Positions 8,623 through 17,149 of a DNA stretch of 37,398 nt are shown in pieces; within the stretch, counting starts at the first letter, position 1; the number at the start of each line of letters is the position of its first letter. Both the position numbers and the translations under genes were made by a program. The DNA is from Pseudomonadota bacterium (GTDB taxonomy: Bacteria; Pseudomonadota; Alphaproteobacteria; Rhodospirillales; Rhodospirillaceae). The notes under the pieces are model-generated. The model searched no databases and had not been told where the DNA came from. It saw only the letters and a list, made by a program, of their open reading frames with translations. Where the stretch lies: contig JAIUPE010000022.1 of NCBI GenBank assembly GCA_020160875.1, positions 1 through 37,398 on the forward strand, given 5' to 3'.

Positions 8623-8687
8623 CCGCCCCATAAAAAAATCCCTTCCACCCACGGGTGGAAGGGATTTTGGCCGCGTTTATGGGGCGG
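8623..8687. terminator. Nested double inverted repeat, bidirectional terminator between convergent genes
   Basis: Two perfect inverted repeats are nested. The inner one has 16-bp arms at 8635-8650 and 8653-8668 (AAAATCCCTTCCACCC / GGGTGGAAGGGATTTT) with only AC between. The outer one has 12-bp arms at 8623-8634 and 8676-8687 (CCGCCCCATAAA / TTTATGGGGCGG). The inner hairpin has A-runs on one side and T-runs on the other, so it can end transcription from both strands. The outer arm places the whole block in a longer stem with a 7-nt bulge (8669-8675). It sits exactly between the stops of the DUF5666 gene and the autotransporter gene. Confidence 0.85.
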
Positions 8688-8690
8688 TGT

Positions 8691-11600
8691 TTAGAACCGC
8701 TGACGGTAGGTCAGCGAGATCGTGTGGCCAAGGTAACCACCGGCCTTCTCCGCGTCATAATCCAGCGAAAGCGTCGACAAGCGGCGCTCCCAGGTCGCGC
8801 CCACGCCGCCGCTCATGATGTTGGATGCCGGTGTCGCGCCTTGCAACGTGAACGGGGTTCCATTGCCGGACAGAATGTCGCCTGCCACGAAGCGCGCGCG
8901 CACGGTCGTCGGGTCGCGGTCGAACTCGTGTGCGTAGTCGACGCGTGCGACGAGCGCGAGGGTGTTGGCCGTGTTGAACTGCACGCGGTGCTCTGCGGTG
9001 GCGCCGGCGCCGCCGCGGATGGACGTGAACGAACGGCTGTCGTAGCGCAGGTCCACGGCCGGTCCGCCGCCGTTCTCCTCGTAGGAGTGACGGAAGATGT
9101 TGTGGTACGCGCCGCGCAGGTAGGCCGTCAGCACCGTATTGCCGACGTTCGTGGCGGTGCCAACATCGACAACGCCGCTCCACTGGTAACCCGGTGATTT
9201 GCCGTTGGTCTGGCGCTCGATGGTATCGAAGGCGACCGTGCGGCCGTCGCTATAGCTGTTGAAGCTGTAGCCCAGCGTGCCTTGTACGTAAGCGAAATCG
9301 AAGTTGCTGCGGCCGTAGAAATCGAGGCTGGTGGTGGAGAGTTTTACCGCCTCGGTCCCGCGGTTCTTCTCTTCCGCATTCCCGAACGTCTGGCTGATGC
9401 TCATGCCGATGATCGACTCGTCGCCCATGATGGCGTCGACGCCCGCCGCGAAGCCCAGCGAGAACACGTCATAACCCGGCGTGGCGCCTGCCGCGTCGCC
9501 CGAACCGAAGCTCGTCACGTTCTGCAACCAGAACCCCGAGCGGAAACGGCCCAGTGGATCGGCTTTGTTCGTCAGGAAGCCGCCCATGCGCCGCTGAATC
9601 GCGCCCTGCGACAGGCGGCGCGAGGTCAAAGCGACGCGGCGCGCGGCGTCGCTGGTGTCCGGCACCATTTCGGCCAGCGCCGCTTCTAATTTGGCCTGCT
9701 CGGTATATGCGGCCATGACACCGGAGAAATCCGTGTCCTGACCCATCCCGGCGACGGAGCTGTCGTAGATGGATCCGAGGAGGGGGGAGAGTCCAAGTTC
9801 GGTCGCCGTTTTGCGGGTGATCCGGTACTGCAAGATGTTCCGGTTGTTGTCGGCCAGGCGAATCTCGCGTTTGTACATGACCGTCGAGCCCGGCTGCAGT
9901 CCGGCGAGGTCGGCGCCCAGTGTCAACGATTGGGCCTCCATCAGATTGACCGTGAACTGATCGACGACCGCGCCGGTGATCGTGGTCTTCAGGATCGTGC
10001 CGTTGTCGACGATGAGATTGCCGCTGGCTTTGATGGCCCCGACGGTTTCATTGCGCGCGTCGATATTGAAATTGATGGTGGAGCCGCCGGTGATGCGGCC
10101 ATTGGTGAAGTTCACGCCGGACGTGGTCGGAATGGTGAGTGTGCTGCCGCTCACTTGCAGATTGGCGGTGCCGGTGCCGAGCAGAAGGCCGCCTTCCAGC
10201 GTGCTGCCGGTCAGCGTGACGTTGTGCGTGCCGTCGCCCAGATCGAGATTGCCGGTGAGGGTGGTGCCGCTGAGCGAGACGGTGTCGTTGCCCGCGCCCA
10301 TGCTTACGTTGCCGAGTAATACGCCTGCCGTGCTGTTCAGCGTATCGGCGCCCGCGCCAAACAACATGCTGCCCGCGAACGAGCCGCTGTTGCGCACCGT
10401 GACGCCGGTGGTGTTGCGGCTGACGTCGAGCGCGACCGCCGATCCCGAACCCTTGCGCGCGGCGATGATCTGGCCGTCGTTTTGCAACGTGGTGAGGGTG
10501 CCCGAGTAATCGATGATACCGTAGCCGCTGTACACGACGCCGTGCGAGTCGCCCTGGATCTTGCCGGTGTTGATGATTTCCGGCAGGCGCCCATTCGCTT
10601 CGATGATGATGCCGTAAGCGTCGCCGCCGCCGGAGCCGGAATTGCCGGTGTCGGCGTTTTCACCTGAATCCACGCCGCGGCCGAGGATCAGGCCGCTGTT
10701 GAACAGCGTCGGCACCGTCGCGTAGTCGCCGATACGGATGCCTTGGCCGGTGAAGTCGCGGCTGTTCGACGTGATGTCGCCGCCTTCATTGCGGAAGCCT
10801 CCGTCCAGCGTCGTGCGGTAGATCGTGTTGCCGACCTGCGTCCCGGTGATGTTCACCGCGCGCACCGGCGCGGTGGCCTTGATCGCGGTTTCCACGGCGA
10901 TGTTGCCGCGCGTGACGATGCTCGCGTTGTTGGCGTTGCCGGCCAGGCGGCCGACGGTGATGTTCTGGTTGCCCGACGGGCCGCCTTGTCCGACGAAGAG
11001 CCCTTCGCCCGCGCCGCGCACGCTGATTTCCGAATCGCCCGGCGTGCCCTCGGCGATGAGTGTGGTCGCTTCCAGTTCTTTCCGGACGCCGTTGCCTTCG
11101 AGGAAGATGCCGTTGACGTTGCCCGCGACCCAGATCGCGCGCCCGCCGCGGACGGCGGGAATGGCGGTATCGCCTTGGGTCGTGGCCACGGCGCCGGTGT
11201 TGATGGTGCCGCGATGGATGAGCGAGCCGCCCACGCCGCCGCCCGTGTAAATACCGACGGCGTCCTGGCCGGTCGCGTCGATGCGTCCGCCATTGTTGAT
11301 GTTGCCTGAGATCGCGCCCGTCGCCTTGATGCCGTAGGTGTCCTGGCGGCCGAGTTTGACGGCGCCGTCGTTGACGAGCGAGCCGTTCATCGTCGAGAGG
11401 ATGGCGATGCCGGTCGAGCCGTTGCCGCCGACCGTCAGCGCGCTATTCGCGCCGCGTATGACCGAGCCGTTGAAGGCGCCTGTGCCGCTGACTTCGATGC
11501 CCGTGCCCATCACGTACGTCGGCCACAGCGCGCTCGATTGCGCCGGGCCCGGAACATTGATGGTGCCGTTGTCGGTGAGCGTGCCGGTGACGCCGCCGTT

Positions 11601-11900
11601 TGTATTGACCAGCACGCCCAGCGCGCGGTTCTCGGCGGTGACTTCGACGGTACCGTTATTGGTGAAGGTATTGTTGCTGTCGATTGTAACGGCGGGTCCA
11701 GAGCTGACCTTGATACTGCCTTCGGGGGCAAGGGTGAGGTTCCCGGGGGCCGAGCCGTCAGCCCTGGACGTCGCCGCGGGGGTGGTCTGTGCCGTTGAGA
11801 TCACTGCATCGCCGGCCTGGACGGCGGTGGAGGCGAGCGAACCAGCCACAGCCAACGAGACGTACGAGATACCCAGTCGGAAACGCTTCTTAACGGACAA
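8691..11900 (-). CDS. Autotransporter (type Va secretion) with beta-barrel
   Basis: The 1069-residue protein starts at TTG 11900, preceded by a strong ribosome site (AAAAGGGGG, 5 nt spacing). Residues 1-29 are a signal peptide ending VQA before GDAV. The passenger (about 30-760) is a beta-helix type with dense Gly/Asn/Thr/Val repeats such as NNGTVEV, NDGAVKLG and NNGGRID. Near residues 515-595 there are several ~20-residue repeats with the pattern GxGxxTVxLSGxTLxGNLxLG. The last ~300 residues form the autotransporter barrel, which ends in LTYRQRF with a terminal Phe recognised by the BAM complex. It is probably displayed on or released from the cell surface. No protease triad or RGD motif stands out, so adhesin is the default guess. 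Confidence 0.92.
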   Translation of the reverse strand: MSVKKRFRLGISYVSLAVAGSLASTAVQAGDAVISTAQTTPAATSRADGSAPGNLTLAPEGSIKVSSGPAVTIDSNNTFTNNGTVEVTAENRALGVLVNTNGGVTGTLTDNGTINVPGPAQSSALWPTYVMGTGIEVSGTGAFNGSVIRGANSALTVGGNGSTGIAILSTMNGSLVNDGAVKLGRQDTYGIKATGAISGNINNGGRIDATGQDAVGIYTGGGVGGSLIHRGTINTGAVATTQGDTAIPAVRGGRAIWVAGNVNGIFLEGNGVRKELEATTLIAEGTPGDSEISVRGAGEGLFVGQGGPSGNQNITVGRLAGNANNASIVTRGNIAVETAIKATAPVRAVNITGTQVGNTIYRTTLDGGFRNEGGDITSNSRDFTGQGIRIGDYATVPTLFNSGLILGRGVDSGENADTGNSGSGGGDAYGIIIEANGRLPEIINTGKIQGDSHGVVYSGYGIIDYSGTLTTLQNDGQIIAARKGSGSAVALDVSRNTTGVTVRNSGSFAGSMLFGAGADTLNSTAGVLLGNVSMGAGNDTVSLSGTTLTGNLDLGDGTHNVTLTGSTLEGGLLLGTGTANLQVSGSTLTIPTTSGVNFTNGRITGGSTINFNIDARNETVGAIKASGNLIVDNGTILKTTITGAVVDQFTVNLMEAQSLTLGADLAGLQPGSTVMYKREIRLADNNRNILQYRITRKTATELGLSPLLGSIYDSSVAGMGQDTDFSGVMAAYTEQAKLEAALAEMVPDTSDAARRVALTSRRLSQGAIQRRMGGFLTNKADPLGRFRSGFWLQNVTSFGSGDAAGATPGYDVFSLGFAAGVDAIMGDESIIGMSISQTFGNAEEKNRGTEAVKLSTTSLDFYGRSNFDFAYVQGTLGYSFNSYSDGRTVAFDTIERQTNGKSPGYQWSGVVDVGTATNVGNTVLTAYLRGAYHNIFRHSYEENGGGPAVDLRYDSRSFTSIRGGAGATAEHRVQFNTANTLALVARVDYAHEFDRDPTTVRARFVAGDILSGNGTPFTLQGATPASNIMSGGVGATWERRLSTLSLDYDAEKAGGYLGHTISLTYRQRF

Positions 11901-11920
11901 AACAGCCCCCTTTTCGCTTC

Positions 11921-11937
11921 ATGGGTAAAATACCCAT
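11921..11937. promoter_or_regulatory. Perfect 7-bp inverted repeat upstream of the autotransporter
   Basis: The sequence ATGGGTA-AAA-TACCCAT is a perfect dyad with a 3-nt spacer. It lies 21-37 nt upstream of the TTG start of the autotransporter, just ahead of its ribosome site. An AT-rich stretch (ATTATTATGG, plus strand 11935-11944) adjoins it on the upstream side and could be a -10 region read on the minus strand. A repressor operator at the transcription start is the simplest reading. A hairpin in the leader mRNA is the alternative. Confidence 0.45.
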
Positions 11938-12087
11938 TATTATGGCATGACTAAGGCAGGGACTTCCGGCAGGACGCCGAAGGGCTCCCGGCCCCCGAAT
12001 CAGGCGGATATGTGCCACACGACATCGCAACTGTCATTTTTCCCGCGCTAGAATGGCCGAGATGTGAACCTGGAGAATGAGGGGTAA

Positions 12088-13752
12088 ATGATGCGGAAGG
12101 CGTTTTTGGCCGGTTTTTATGCTTTAACGCTGGCGGCCGGCAAAACCGTCGCGGCCGAGGCGCCACCGGGGCTGCCCGCGGCCGAAGGACCGCCGAAATT
12201 ATTCGTTGCGGTTTCCGTCGATCAATTCTCAGCCGACCTTTTTGCCGAGTACCGGGGGCGTTTCACGGGCGGTTTCGCACGTCTTTTGAACGGCAGGGTC
12301 TTCCCCTCCGGCTATCAGGGCCACGCCATGACCGAGACCTGTCCCGGTCATTCGACCATTCTCACCGGCTCCCACCCCGCGCGGACCGGCATCATCGCCA
12401 ATACCTGGACCGATCCGCGCGCCAAGCGCGAAGACAAGATGATTTACTGCGTCGAGGATGAAACCGTCGAAGGATCGAGCTCGTCCAAAACCACGATCTC
12501 CCTCGTTCACATGAAGGTCCCCACCCTGGGTGATCGCCTTAAGGCCGTGACGCCGGAAACGCGCGTTGTCGCGGTTGCCGGCAAGGACCGCGCCGCGGCG
12601 ACCATGGCCGGCCACAAGGCCGATGAAACCTGGTGGTGGCGTACCGACCAGTTCCAGAGCTACACGGGCCGCACGATGCCGCCCGCGATCACGGCGGCGA
12701 ATAAAGCGGTGAAAGACCGGCTTGCGGCGGCGCGCCCCGCGTCCGACTTGCCCGAGGTGTGCAAGGCTTACGACAAGGACGTTGTGATCTCGCCGTCGCT
12801 CACGGTCGGGCGCGGCCGCTTCGCGCGCCCGGCCGGCGACACGGCCTATTATCCCGCGAGCCCGGACGCCGATATGACGGTTCTCGATACTGCGCTTGCG
12901 CTCGCGAAAGACATGAAGCTAGGGCAGGGCAAGGCCACTGATGTGCTCGCGGTCGGACTTTCCGCCACCGATTACGTGGGGCATTACTACGGCACCGCCG
13001 GCGCCGAGATGTGCATCCATCTGCTCACCATCGATCAGGCTCTCGGAAAATTCTTCGACGGGCTTGATGCCACGGGCGTCGACTACACGGTGGTGCTTAC
13101 GGCCGATCACGGCGGACACGACATCCCCGAACGCGCCAAGGATCGCGGCATTCCGGATGGCACGCGCATCGACGGCAGCCTCGCCGCCGCCAAGATCGGC
13201 AAGACGCTTGCCGATGAATTGAAGTTGAGCGGACCGGTGCTTTTTGGAGACGCCTTGGGTCTTGGCGATTTCTGGATCGACCCGACGCTGACCGATGCGC
13301 AGCGTAAGACCGTGCTGGAACGCGCGGTCGCGATCTATAAAGATCAGCCGCATGTGCAGGCTGTTTTCACGCGCGCCGAGATCATGGCGGCGTCCGCGCC
13401 GAAGACACCGCCCGATGAATGGTCGTTGCTTGAGCGCGCGAAAGCCTCTTACGATCCGCAGCGGTCGGGCGATTTTGTGATCATCCTGAAACCACGCGTA
13501 ATGCCGGCGTTGCAGTCGGCCAAGCCCTACACGACCATGCATGGCACCGCTTGGGATTATGACCGGCGCGTCCCGATCATCTTCTGGCGCAAGGGTATGA
13601 CGCGGTTCGAACAACCGCTGGCGGTCCAAACCGTCGATATTCTGCCGACGCTGGCGGCCATGGTGGGGCTGAAGATCCCGGCCGGTGAGATTGACGGACG
13701 GTGTCTGTTTGGGTGTGAAAGCGCGGCGGGTCTACAGCGGCCAAAAGAATAG
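12088..13752 (+). CDS. Alkaline phosphatase of the PafA/PhoK type (periplasmic phosphomonoesterase)
   Basis: The 554-residue product has a signal peptide (residues 1 to ~24) and the alkaline phosphatase superfamily fold. Every PafA-type active-site position can be placed: metal ligand D45 (SVDQF), Thr nucleophile T84 in TETCPGHST, N105 in GIIANTW, K167 and R169 in AGKDR, D295 and H299 in ATDYVGH, D340 and H341 in TADHGGHD, and H485 in TTMHGTAW. The spacings T to N (+21) and T to K (+83) match those I recall for PafA. The family hydrolyses phosphate monoesters in the periplasm using two zinc ions and is not inhibited by phosphate in known members. A ribosome site AATGAGGGG precedes ATG 12088. 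The 3' end overlaps the convergent SLC13 gene by 21 bp. A Pho box was not identified. Confidence 0.9.
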   Translation: MMRKAFLAGFYALTLAAGKTVAAEAPPGLPAAEGPPKLFVAVSVDQFSADLFAEYRGRFTGGFARLLNGRVFPSGYQGHAMTETCPGHSTILTGSHPARTGIIANTWTDPRAKREDKMIYCVEDETVEGSSSSKTTISLVHMKVPTLGDRLKAVTPETRVVAVAGKDRAAATMAGHKADETWWWRTDQFQSYTGRTMPPAITAANKAVKDRLAAARPASDLPEVCKAYDKDVVISPSLTVGRGRFARPAGDTAYYPASPDADMTVLDTALALAKDMKLGQGKATDVLAVGLSATDYVGHYYGTAGAEMCIHLLTIDQALGKFFDGLDATGVDYTVVLTADHGGHDIPERAKDRGIPDGTRIDGSLAAAKIGKTLADELKLSGPVLFGDALGLGDFWIDPTLTDAQRKTVLERAVAIYKDQPHVQAVFTRAEIMAASAPKTPPDEWSLLERAKASYDPQRSGDFVIILKPRVMPALQSAKPYTTMHGTAWDYDRRVPIIFWRKGMTRFEQPLAVQTVDILPTLAAMVGLKIPAGEIDGRCLFGCESAAGLQRPKE

Positions 13753-15504
13753 GATCAGCGGAACGCCGGCGAGCAAAACGAGTAACGTCAACGGAGCGCC
13801 GAGCCGCGCATAATCGCCGAATTTATAACCACCCGCCCGCAATACCATGGTGTTGCATTGGTGACCTGTCGGCGTGAGGAAATCGCAGGCCGCGCCGATC
13901 GCGACCGCCATCAGGAAGGCGTCGGGATTGTAGCCGAGATCCTGTGCGAAGCTGACGGCGATGGGCGCCAAAACCAAAACCGTGGCCGCATTGTTGAGGA
14001 ACGGCGTCGCGGCCATCGCCGTGACCATCATCAGCGCGATGATGCTGGATGGCGGCAGGCCTTTTGCCGAAGCGGCCAGAAAGTCGGCGATCTGTTCCGC
14101 GCCGCCGTTGTTTTGAATGGCTTCGCTCAGCGGGATCAATCCGCCGAGCATCATCAGGATCGGCCAATCAACGGCCGCGTATGCTTCGCGTGGCGTGAGC
14201 GCCTTGAATAATACCATCGCAACGGCGCCGGCGAAGAATGCTATGGCAACCGGCACGACGCCGGCCGCCGCGGCCGCCATGGTGGCGAGGAGTATGCCGA
14301 TCGGGGCCAACATATTTGGCACCGAGCCCAGCGGCACGGCGCGCTCCGCGAGCGGCAGGCAGCCCAGATCCCTCAACCGTTCCGGCAATTCGGCCGGATC
14401 GCCTTGAATGACGAGGACGTCGCCTTCTTGCAGGACGATGTCCCGCAGGCGTTCGGTGAAACTCCGGTCGTTGCGCGAAACGGCAAGCAGGTTGATGTCA
14501 TAGCGCGCGTGCAGGCGCATGCGGCCCGCCGATTGCCCCACCAAGGGCGAAGACGGATCGACGATCGCCTCGATGCTGCGGGGATTTTCACCCGTAGCGG
14601 TTTGCGGCATATCCCGATGCTCTCCCTCGACGCGAAGCCCGGCGCGCTTGATCGCCGCTTGCAGCGCCGCCGGTTTCCCGACAAGGATAAAAACGTCCCC
14701 CGGTTCGATCGCGAGATCCGGCAGCGGCGCGATATGCGCTTCTTTGCGAAAGGCCGCGTTGATCGTTACGTCATCGCCGAGATTGGCGATTAACTTGCTG
14801 AGAGGCTCCCCCATGATCGGAGAGCCGTCGGGAAGAAAGGCTTCGGTCGCATAGTCTTGGCGGTCGAGCACCTCGTCGAGGGTTGCGGCCGGCTTTCGGC
14901 TCTCCGGCAAGAGACGGAAGGCGACAAAAAGATAAACGGCGCCAAGAAACGCGATTGCCGCGCCGACGGGGGCGAAATCGAACAAAGAGAAGGGTTGCCC
15001 GGTTGTTTCCACGCGAAACCGCGAAACAATGATGTTGGGCGACGTGCCGATCAAAGTCGTCAATCCGCCGATCAGAGCGGCGAACGACATTGGCATAAGG
15101 AGTTGCGCCGGTGACGGACCCACGCGGCGGCTCATGCGCAGCGCAATCGGTATCATAAGTGCGAGCGCGCCGATGTTTTTCACGAAAGCGGACAGCACCG
15201 CGACCGACGTGACGACGAACATGACGACTGCATAAGGCGATTTGATGTGAGGCGCCGCCCGTTGAAGCACATATTCGGGCAGGCCCGATCGCGCCACACC
15301 GGCGCTGACGACAAGGGCGCTTCCCACGATGATCACGATATCGTCGGCGAAGCCTTTGAAAGCATTTTCATAGGTCACGACCCCGGTCGCTACGGCGGCG
15401 AGGAGCGAGAGGAAGGCGACAAGGTCATACCGCAACCGTCCCATGACAAACAGGACCATGGTCGCCGCGAGGATGACGAAGGAAAGGGTCTGTTCAGAGA
15501 TCAT
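13732..15504 (-). CDS. SLC13-type permease with two RCK_C (TrkA-C) domains
   Basis: The 590-residue membrane protein has an N-terminal block of about five helices (residues ~5-200), two soluble RCK_C/TrkA-C modules (about 219-290, with LGDDVTINAAF and EPGDVFILVG; about 311-382, with LHARYDINLLAVSRN and LQEGDVLVIQG), then a second membrane block. Conserved loop motifs GTSPNI (153-158) and TPTGHQCN late in the protein match the ion-binding loops of the DASS/SLC13 family. Such proteins import sulfate, dicarboxylates or similar anions. The RCK_C pair probably senses a small ligand. The substrate cannot be read. The start ATG overlaps the gluQ stop by 4 nt (ATGA). Confidence 0.9.
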   Translation of the reverse strand: MISEQTLSFVILAATMVLFVMGRLRYDLVAFLSLLAAVATGVVTYENAFKGFADDIVIIVGSALVVSAGVARSGLPEYVLQRAAPHIKSPYAVVMFVVTSVAVLSAFVKNIGALALMIPIALRMSRRVGPSPAQLLMPMSFAALIGGLTTLIGTSPNIIVSRFRVETTGQPFSLFDFAPVGAAIAFLGAVYLFVAFRLLPESRKPAATLDEVLDRQDYATEAFLPDGSPIMGEPLSKLIANLGDDVTINAAFRKEAHIAPLPDLAIEPGDVFILVGKPAALQAAIKRAGLRVEGEHRDMPQTATGENPRSIEAIVDPSSPLVGQSAGRMRLHARYDINLLAVSRNDRSFTERLRDIVLQEGDVLVIQGDPAELPERLRDLGCLPLAERAVPLGSVPNMLAPIGILLATMAAAAAGVVPVAIAFFAGAVAMVLFKALTPREAYAAVDWPILMMLGGLIPLSEAIQNNGGAEQIADFLAASAKGLPPSSIIALMMVTAMAATPFLNNAATVLVLAPIAVSFAQDLGYNPDAFLMAVAIGAACDFLTPTGHQCNTMVLRAGGYKFGDYARLGAPLTLLVLLAGVPLILFFWPL

Positions 15505-16400
15505 CTGTACGAGCGCTCCTCCAACTCAAGTCGACTGACATTAAGGTGCTGCTGCTCCGCCGAAAAAAGAGCCATGACGCTCGCCGGTGATTGGCCGCTT
15601 TCACGCAGTGCGCGGATCGAGATGGCGTTCTCGCGCTTGGAGAGTTTCTTGCCCTCCCTGTCCGTCAAGAGGGGGTGGTGCGCGTAGATGGGGACGGGCA
15701 GCGCGAACAGCGCCTGCAACAGCCGATGCACATGAGAGGCGGCGAAAAGGTCCTCGCCGCGCGTAATCAGGGTGATCCCTTGGTGCGCGTCGTCCAGCGT
15801 GCAGGCGAGATGATAGCTGGCCGGTGTGTCTTTACGGCCCAGCACGACGTCGCCGAAAATCTCCGGCGTTGCTTTCCGTTCGCCGTGCGTTTGGTCGCGC
15901 CACGTCAGGGCGCCCGCGCCTTTCACCGCCTCCTCCATGCGCAGCCTCAAGGCATAGGGCGCGCCTTCGTCTTTGCGGCGTTGTTGCGCGGCGTTCGAAA
16001 GATGCCGGCATGTGCCCGGATAAACGGGCCCTTCGGGCCCCATGTGCAAATGCGGTGCGCTGGCGGCGCTTGCGATTTCGCGCTGGATGTCCGCGCGCGT
16101 GCAGAAGCATGGATAGATCAAGCCGCGCCGCTCCAGTTCCGCGAGCGCGCTTTTATATGTTTCCAAATGCTCGGACTGCCGGCGCACGGGTGTTTCCCAG
16201 GATAGGCCAAGCCACGCCAAATCTTCAAAGATAGCGGTCTCGAACGCTGGCCGGCATCGGGTCCCGTCGATGTCTTCGATCCGCAACAGGAAGCGCCCGC
16301 CCGCGCCGGCCTTGTCGGCGGCGAACCGGGCCGAGAAGGCGTGGCCGATGTGTAAAAGTCCGGTCGGGCTCGGGGCGAAGCGGGTGGTTTCGGTGGCCAT
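15501..16400 (-). CDS. gluQ: Glutamyl-queuosine tRNA(Asp) synthetase (GluQRS)
   Basis: The 299-residue protein is a truncated glutamyl-tRNA synthetase without the anticodon-binding domain, as expected of GluQRS. That enzyme attaches glutamate to queuosine at position 34 of tRNA-Asp. Class I signature HIGH is at residues 17-20 within FAPSPTGLLHIGHAF, and the KMSKS-like loop is KLSKR (252-256). The family zinc site is visible as C98-F-C100 with C131 following Y127. Other active-site blocks are RIEDIDGTR and YHLACTLDD. It is the first gene of a two-gene unit with the SLC13 permease (4-nt overlap). The start at 16400 has no strong ribosome site. It is diverged from the HNH gene by a short promoter region. 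Confidence 0.95.
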   Translation of the reverse strand: MATETTRFAPSPTGLLHIGHAFSARFAADKAGAGGRFLLRIEDIDGTRCRPAFETAIFEDLAWLGLSWETPVRRQSEHLETYKSALAELERRGLIYPCFCTRADIQREIASAASAPHLHMGPEGPVYPGTCRHLSNAAQQRRKDEGAPYALRLRMEEAVKGAGALTWRDQTHGERKATPEIFGDVVLGRKDTPASYHLACTLDDAHQGITLITRGEDLFAASHVHRLLQALFALPVPIYAHHPLLTDREGKKLSKRENAISIRALRESGQSPASVMALFSAEQQHLNVSRLELEERSYR

Positions 16401-16463
16401 GAAATTTTTGCGTCGCGTCTAAAGCACGGGCGAGACAGCCCTTTCTCGCCCTCATACCATATT

Positions 16464-16491
16464 TTGTATTTACCATGCGCCCTGCTACACT
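16464..16491 (+). promoter_or_regulatory. Candidate sigma-70 promoter of the HNH endonuclease gene
   Basis: TTGTAT (16464-16469) and TACACT (16486-16491) are separated by 16 nt and sit in the AT-rich gap between gluQ and the HNH gene. The pair spans the in-frame ATG at 16475, which argues that this ATG is not the translation start. This is a visual match only. Confidence 0.4.
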
Positions 16492-16516
16492 CCGAGCGCT
16501 AGGGTTTGGGATATCA

Positions 16517-17086
16517 GTGGTGCTTTGCGTGTCGCTTGAAACCTGTCCAGCGTTGGTTCTGAACGCCGACTTCCGGCCTCTCAGTTACTTTCCCCTGTCG
16601 TTGTGGTCCTGGCAGGAGACCATCAAGGCGGTCTTCCTCGGTCGCGTGCAGGTCGTACAGGAATATGACCGCATGGTCCGTTCGCCGACCTGGGAAATGA
16701 AGCTGCCCAGCGTCATCTCCCTCAAAAAATATGCGCCGATGGAACGCTCGCCCGCTTTCACGCGGTTCAATGTCTTCCTGCGCGATCACTTCAAGTGCCA
16801 GTATTGCGCGACACCGCATCCGACCAATGATCTGACCTTCGATCACATTATCCCACGCTCGAAGGGTGGCCGCACCACCTGGCAAAACGTCGTCACGGCC
16901 TGTTCCGGTTGTAACCTGATCAAGGGCAACCGGCTCCCGCAAGAAGCGGGCATGTTCCCCTCGTACAAACCCTATCGGCCGAATTCTCACCAGTTGCAGG
17001 AGATCGGCCGCAGCTTTCCGCCCAACTATCTGCATGAAAGCTGGCGGGACTATCTCTATTGGGATACCGAGCTGGACCCCGCGTAG
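16517..17086 (+). CDS. HNH endonuclease
   Basis: The frame is open from ATG 16475, but that ATG lacks a ribosome site and lies inside a promoter-like sequence. GTG 16517, 16520 or 16529 is more likely, giving about 186-190 residues and a start close to VSLETCPALVLNADFRPL. The N-terminal half (PLSLWSWQETIKAVFLGRV) is typical of this alphaproteobacterial group. The HNH motif is complete: zinc pair CQYC, catalytic DLTFDHIIPRSKGG, then W-Q-N-V with the second zinc pair CSGC followed by N and KGN. The ending PPNYLHESWRDYLYWD is also characteristic. The protein is presumably a DNA nicking or cleaving enzyme. Its role is not established. It converges with the APC permease gene. Confidence 0.88.
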   Translation: MVLCVSLETCPALVLNADFRPLSYFPLSLWSWQETIKAVFLGRVQVVQEYDRMVRSPTWEMKLPSVISLKKYAPMERSPAFTRFNVFLRDHFKCQYCATPHPTNDLTFDHIIPRSKGGRTTWQNVVTACSGCNLIKGNRLPQEAGMFPSYKPYRPNSHQLQEIGRSFPPNYLHESWRDYLYWDTELDPA

Positions 17087-17103
17087 CGCAAGCCGCGCTT
17101 TTT
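17085..17103 (+). terminator. Short intrinsic terminator overlapping the HNH gene stop
   Basis: A 5-bp GC-rich stem AGCGC/GCGCT (17085-17089 and 17095-17099) with loop AAGCC is followed directly by TTTTC. The stem overlaps the TAG stop of the HNH gene. The stem is short, so confidence is limited. Confidence 0.4.
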
Positions 17104-17149
17104 CGCCGCCGTCAGCGCCGTTGTAAAATCTTTCATCATGCGTTCACCG

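Noticed and set aside
10110..10360. Repeats in the autotransporter region as a possible CRISPR or tandem DNA array
   Set aside because: The repetition is at protein level (beta-helix rungs) with varied DNA and no constant spacer length.
14205..14220. Another TAATAC match (TAATACCATCG)
   Set aside because: It is inside the SLC13 coding sequence and lacks the GGTTA part, so it is treated as chance.
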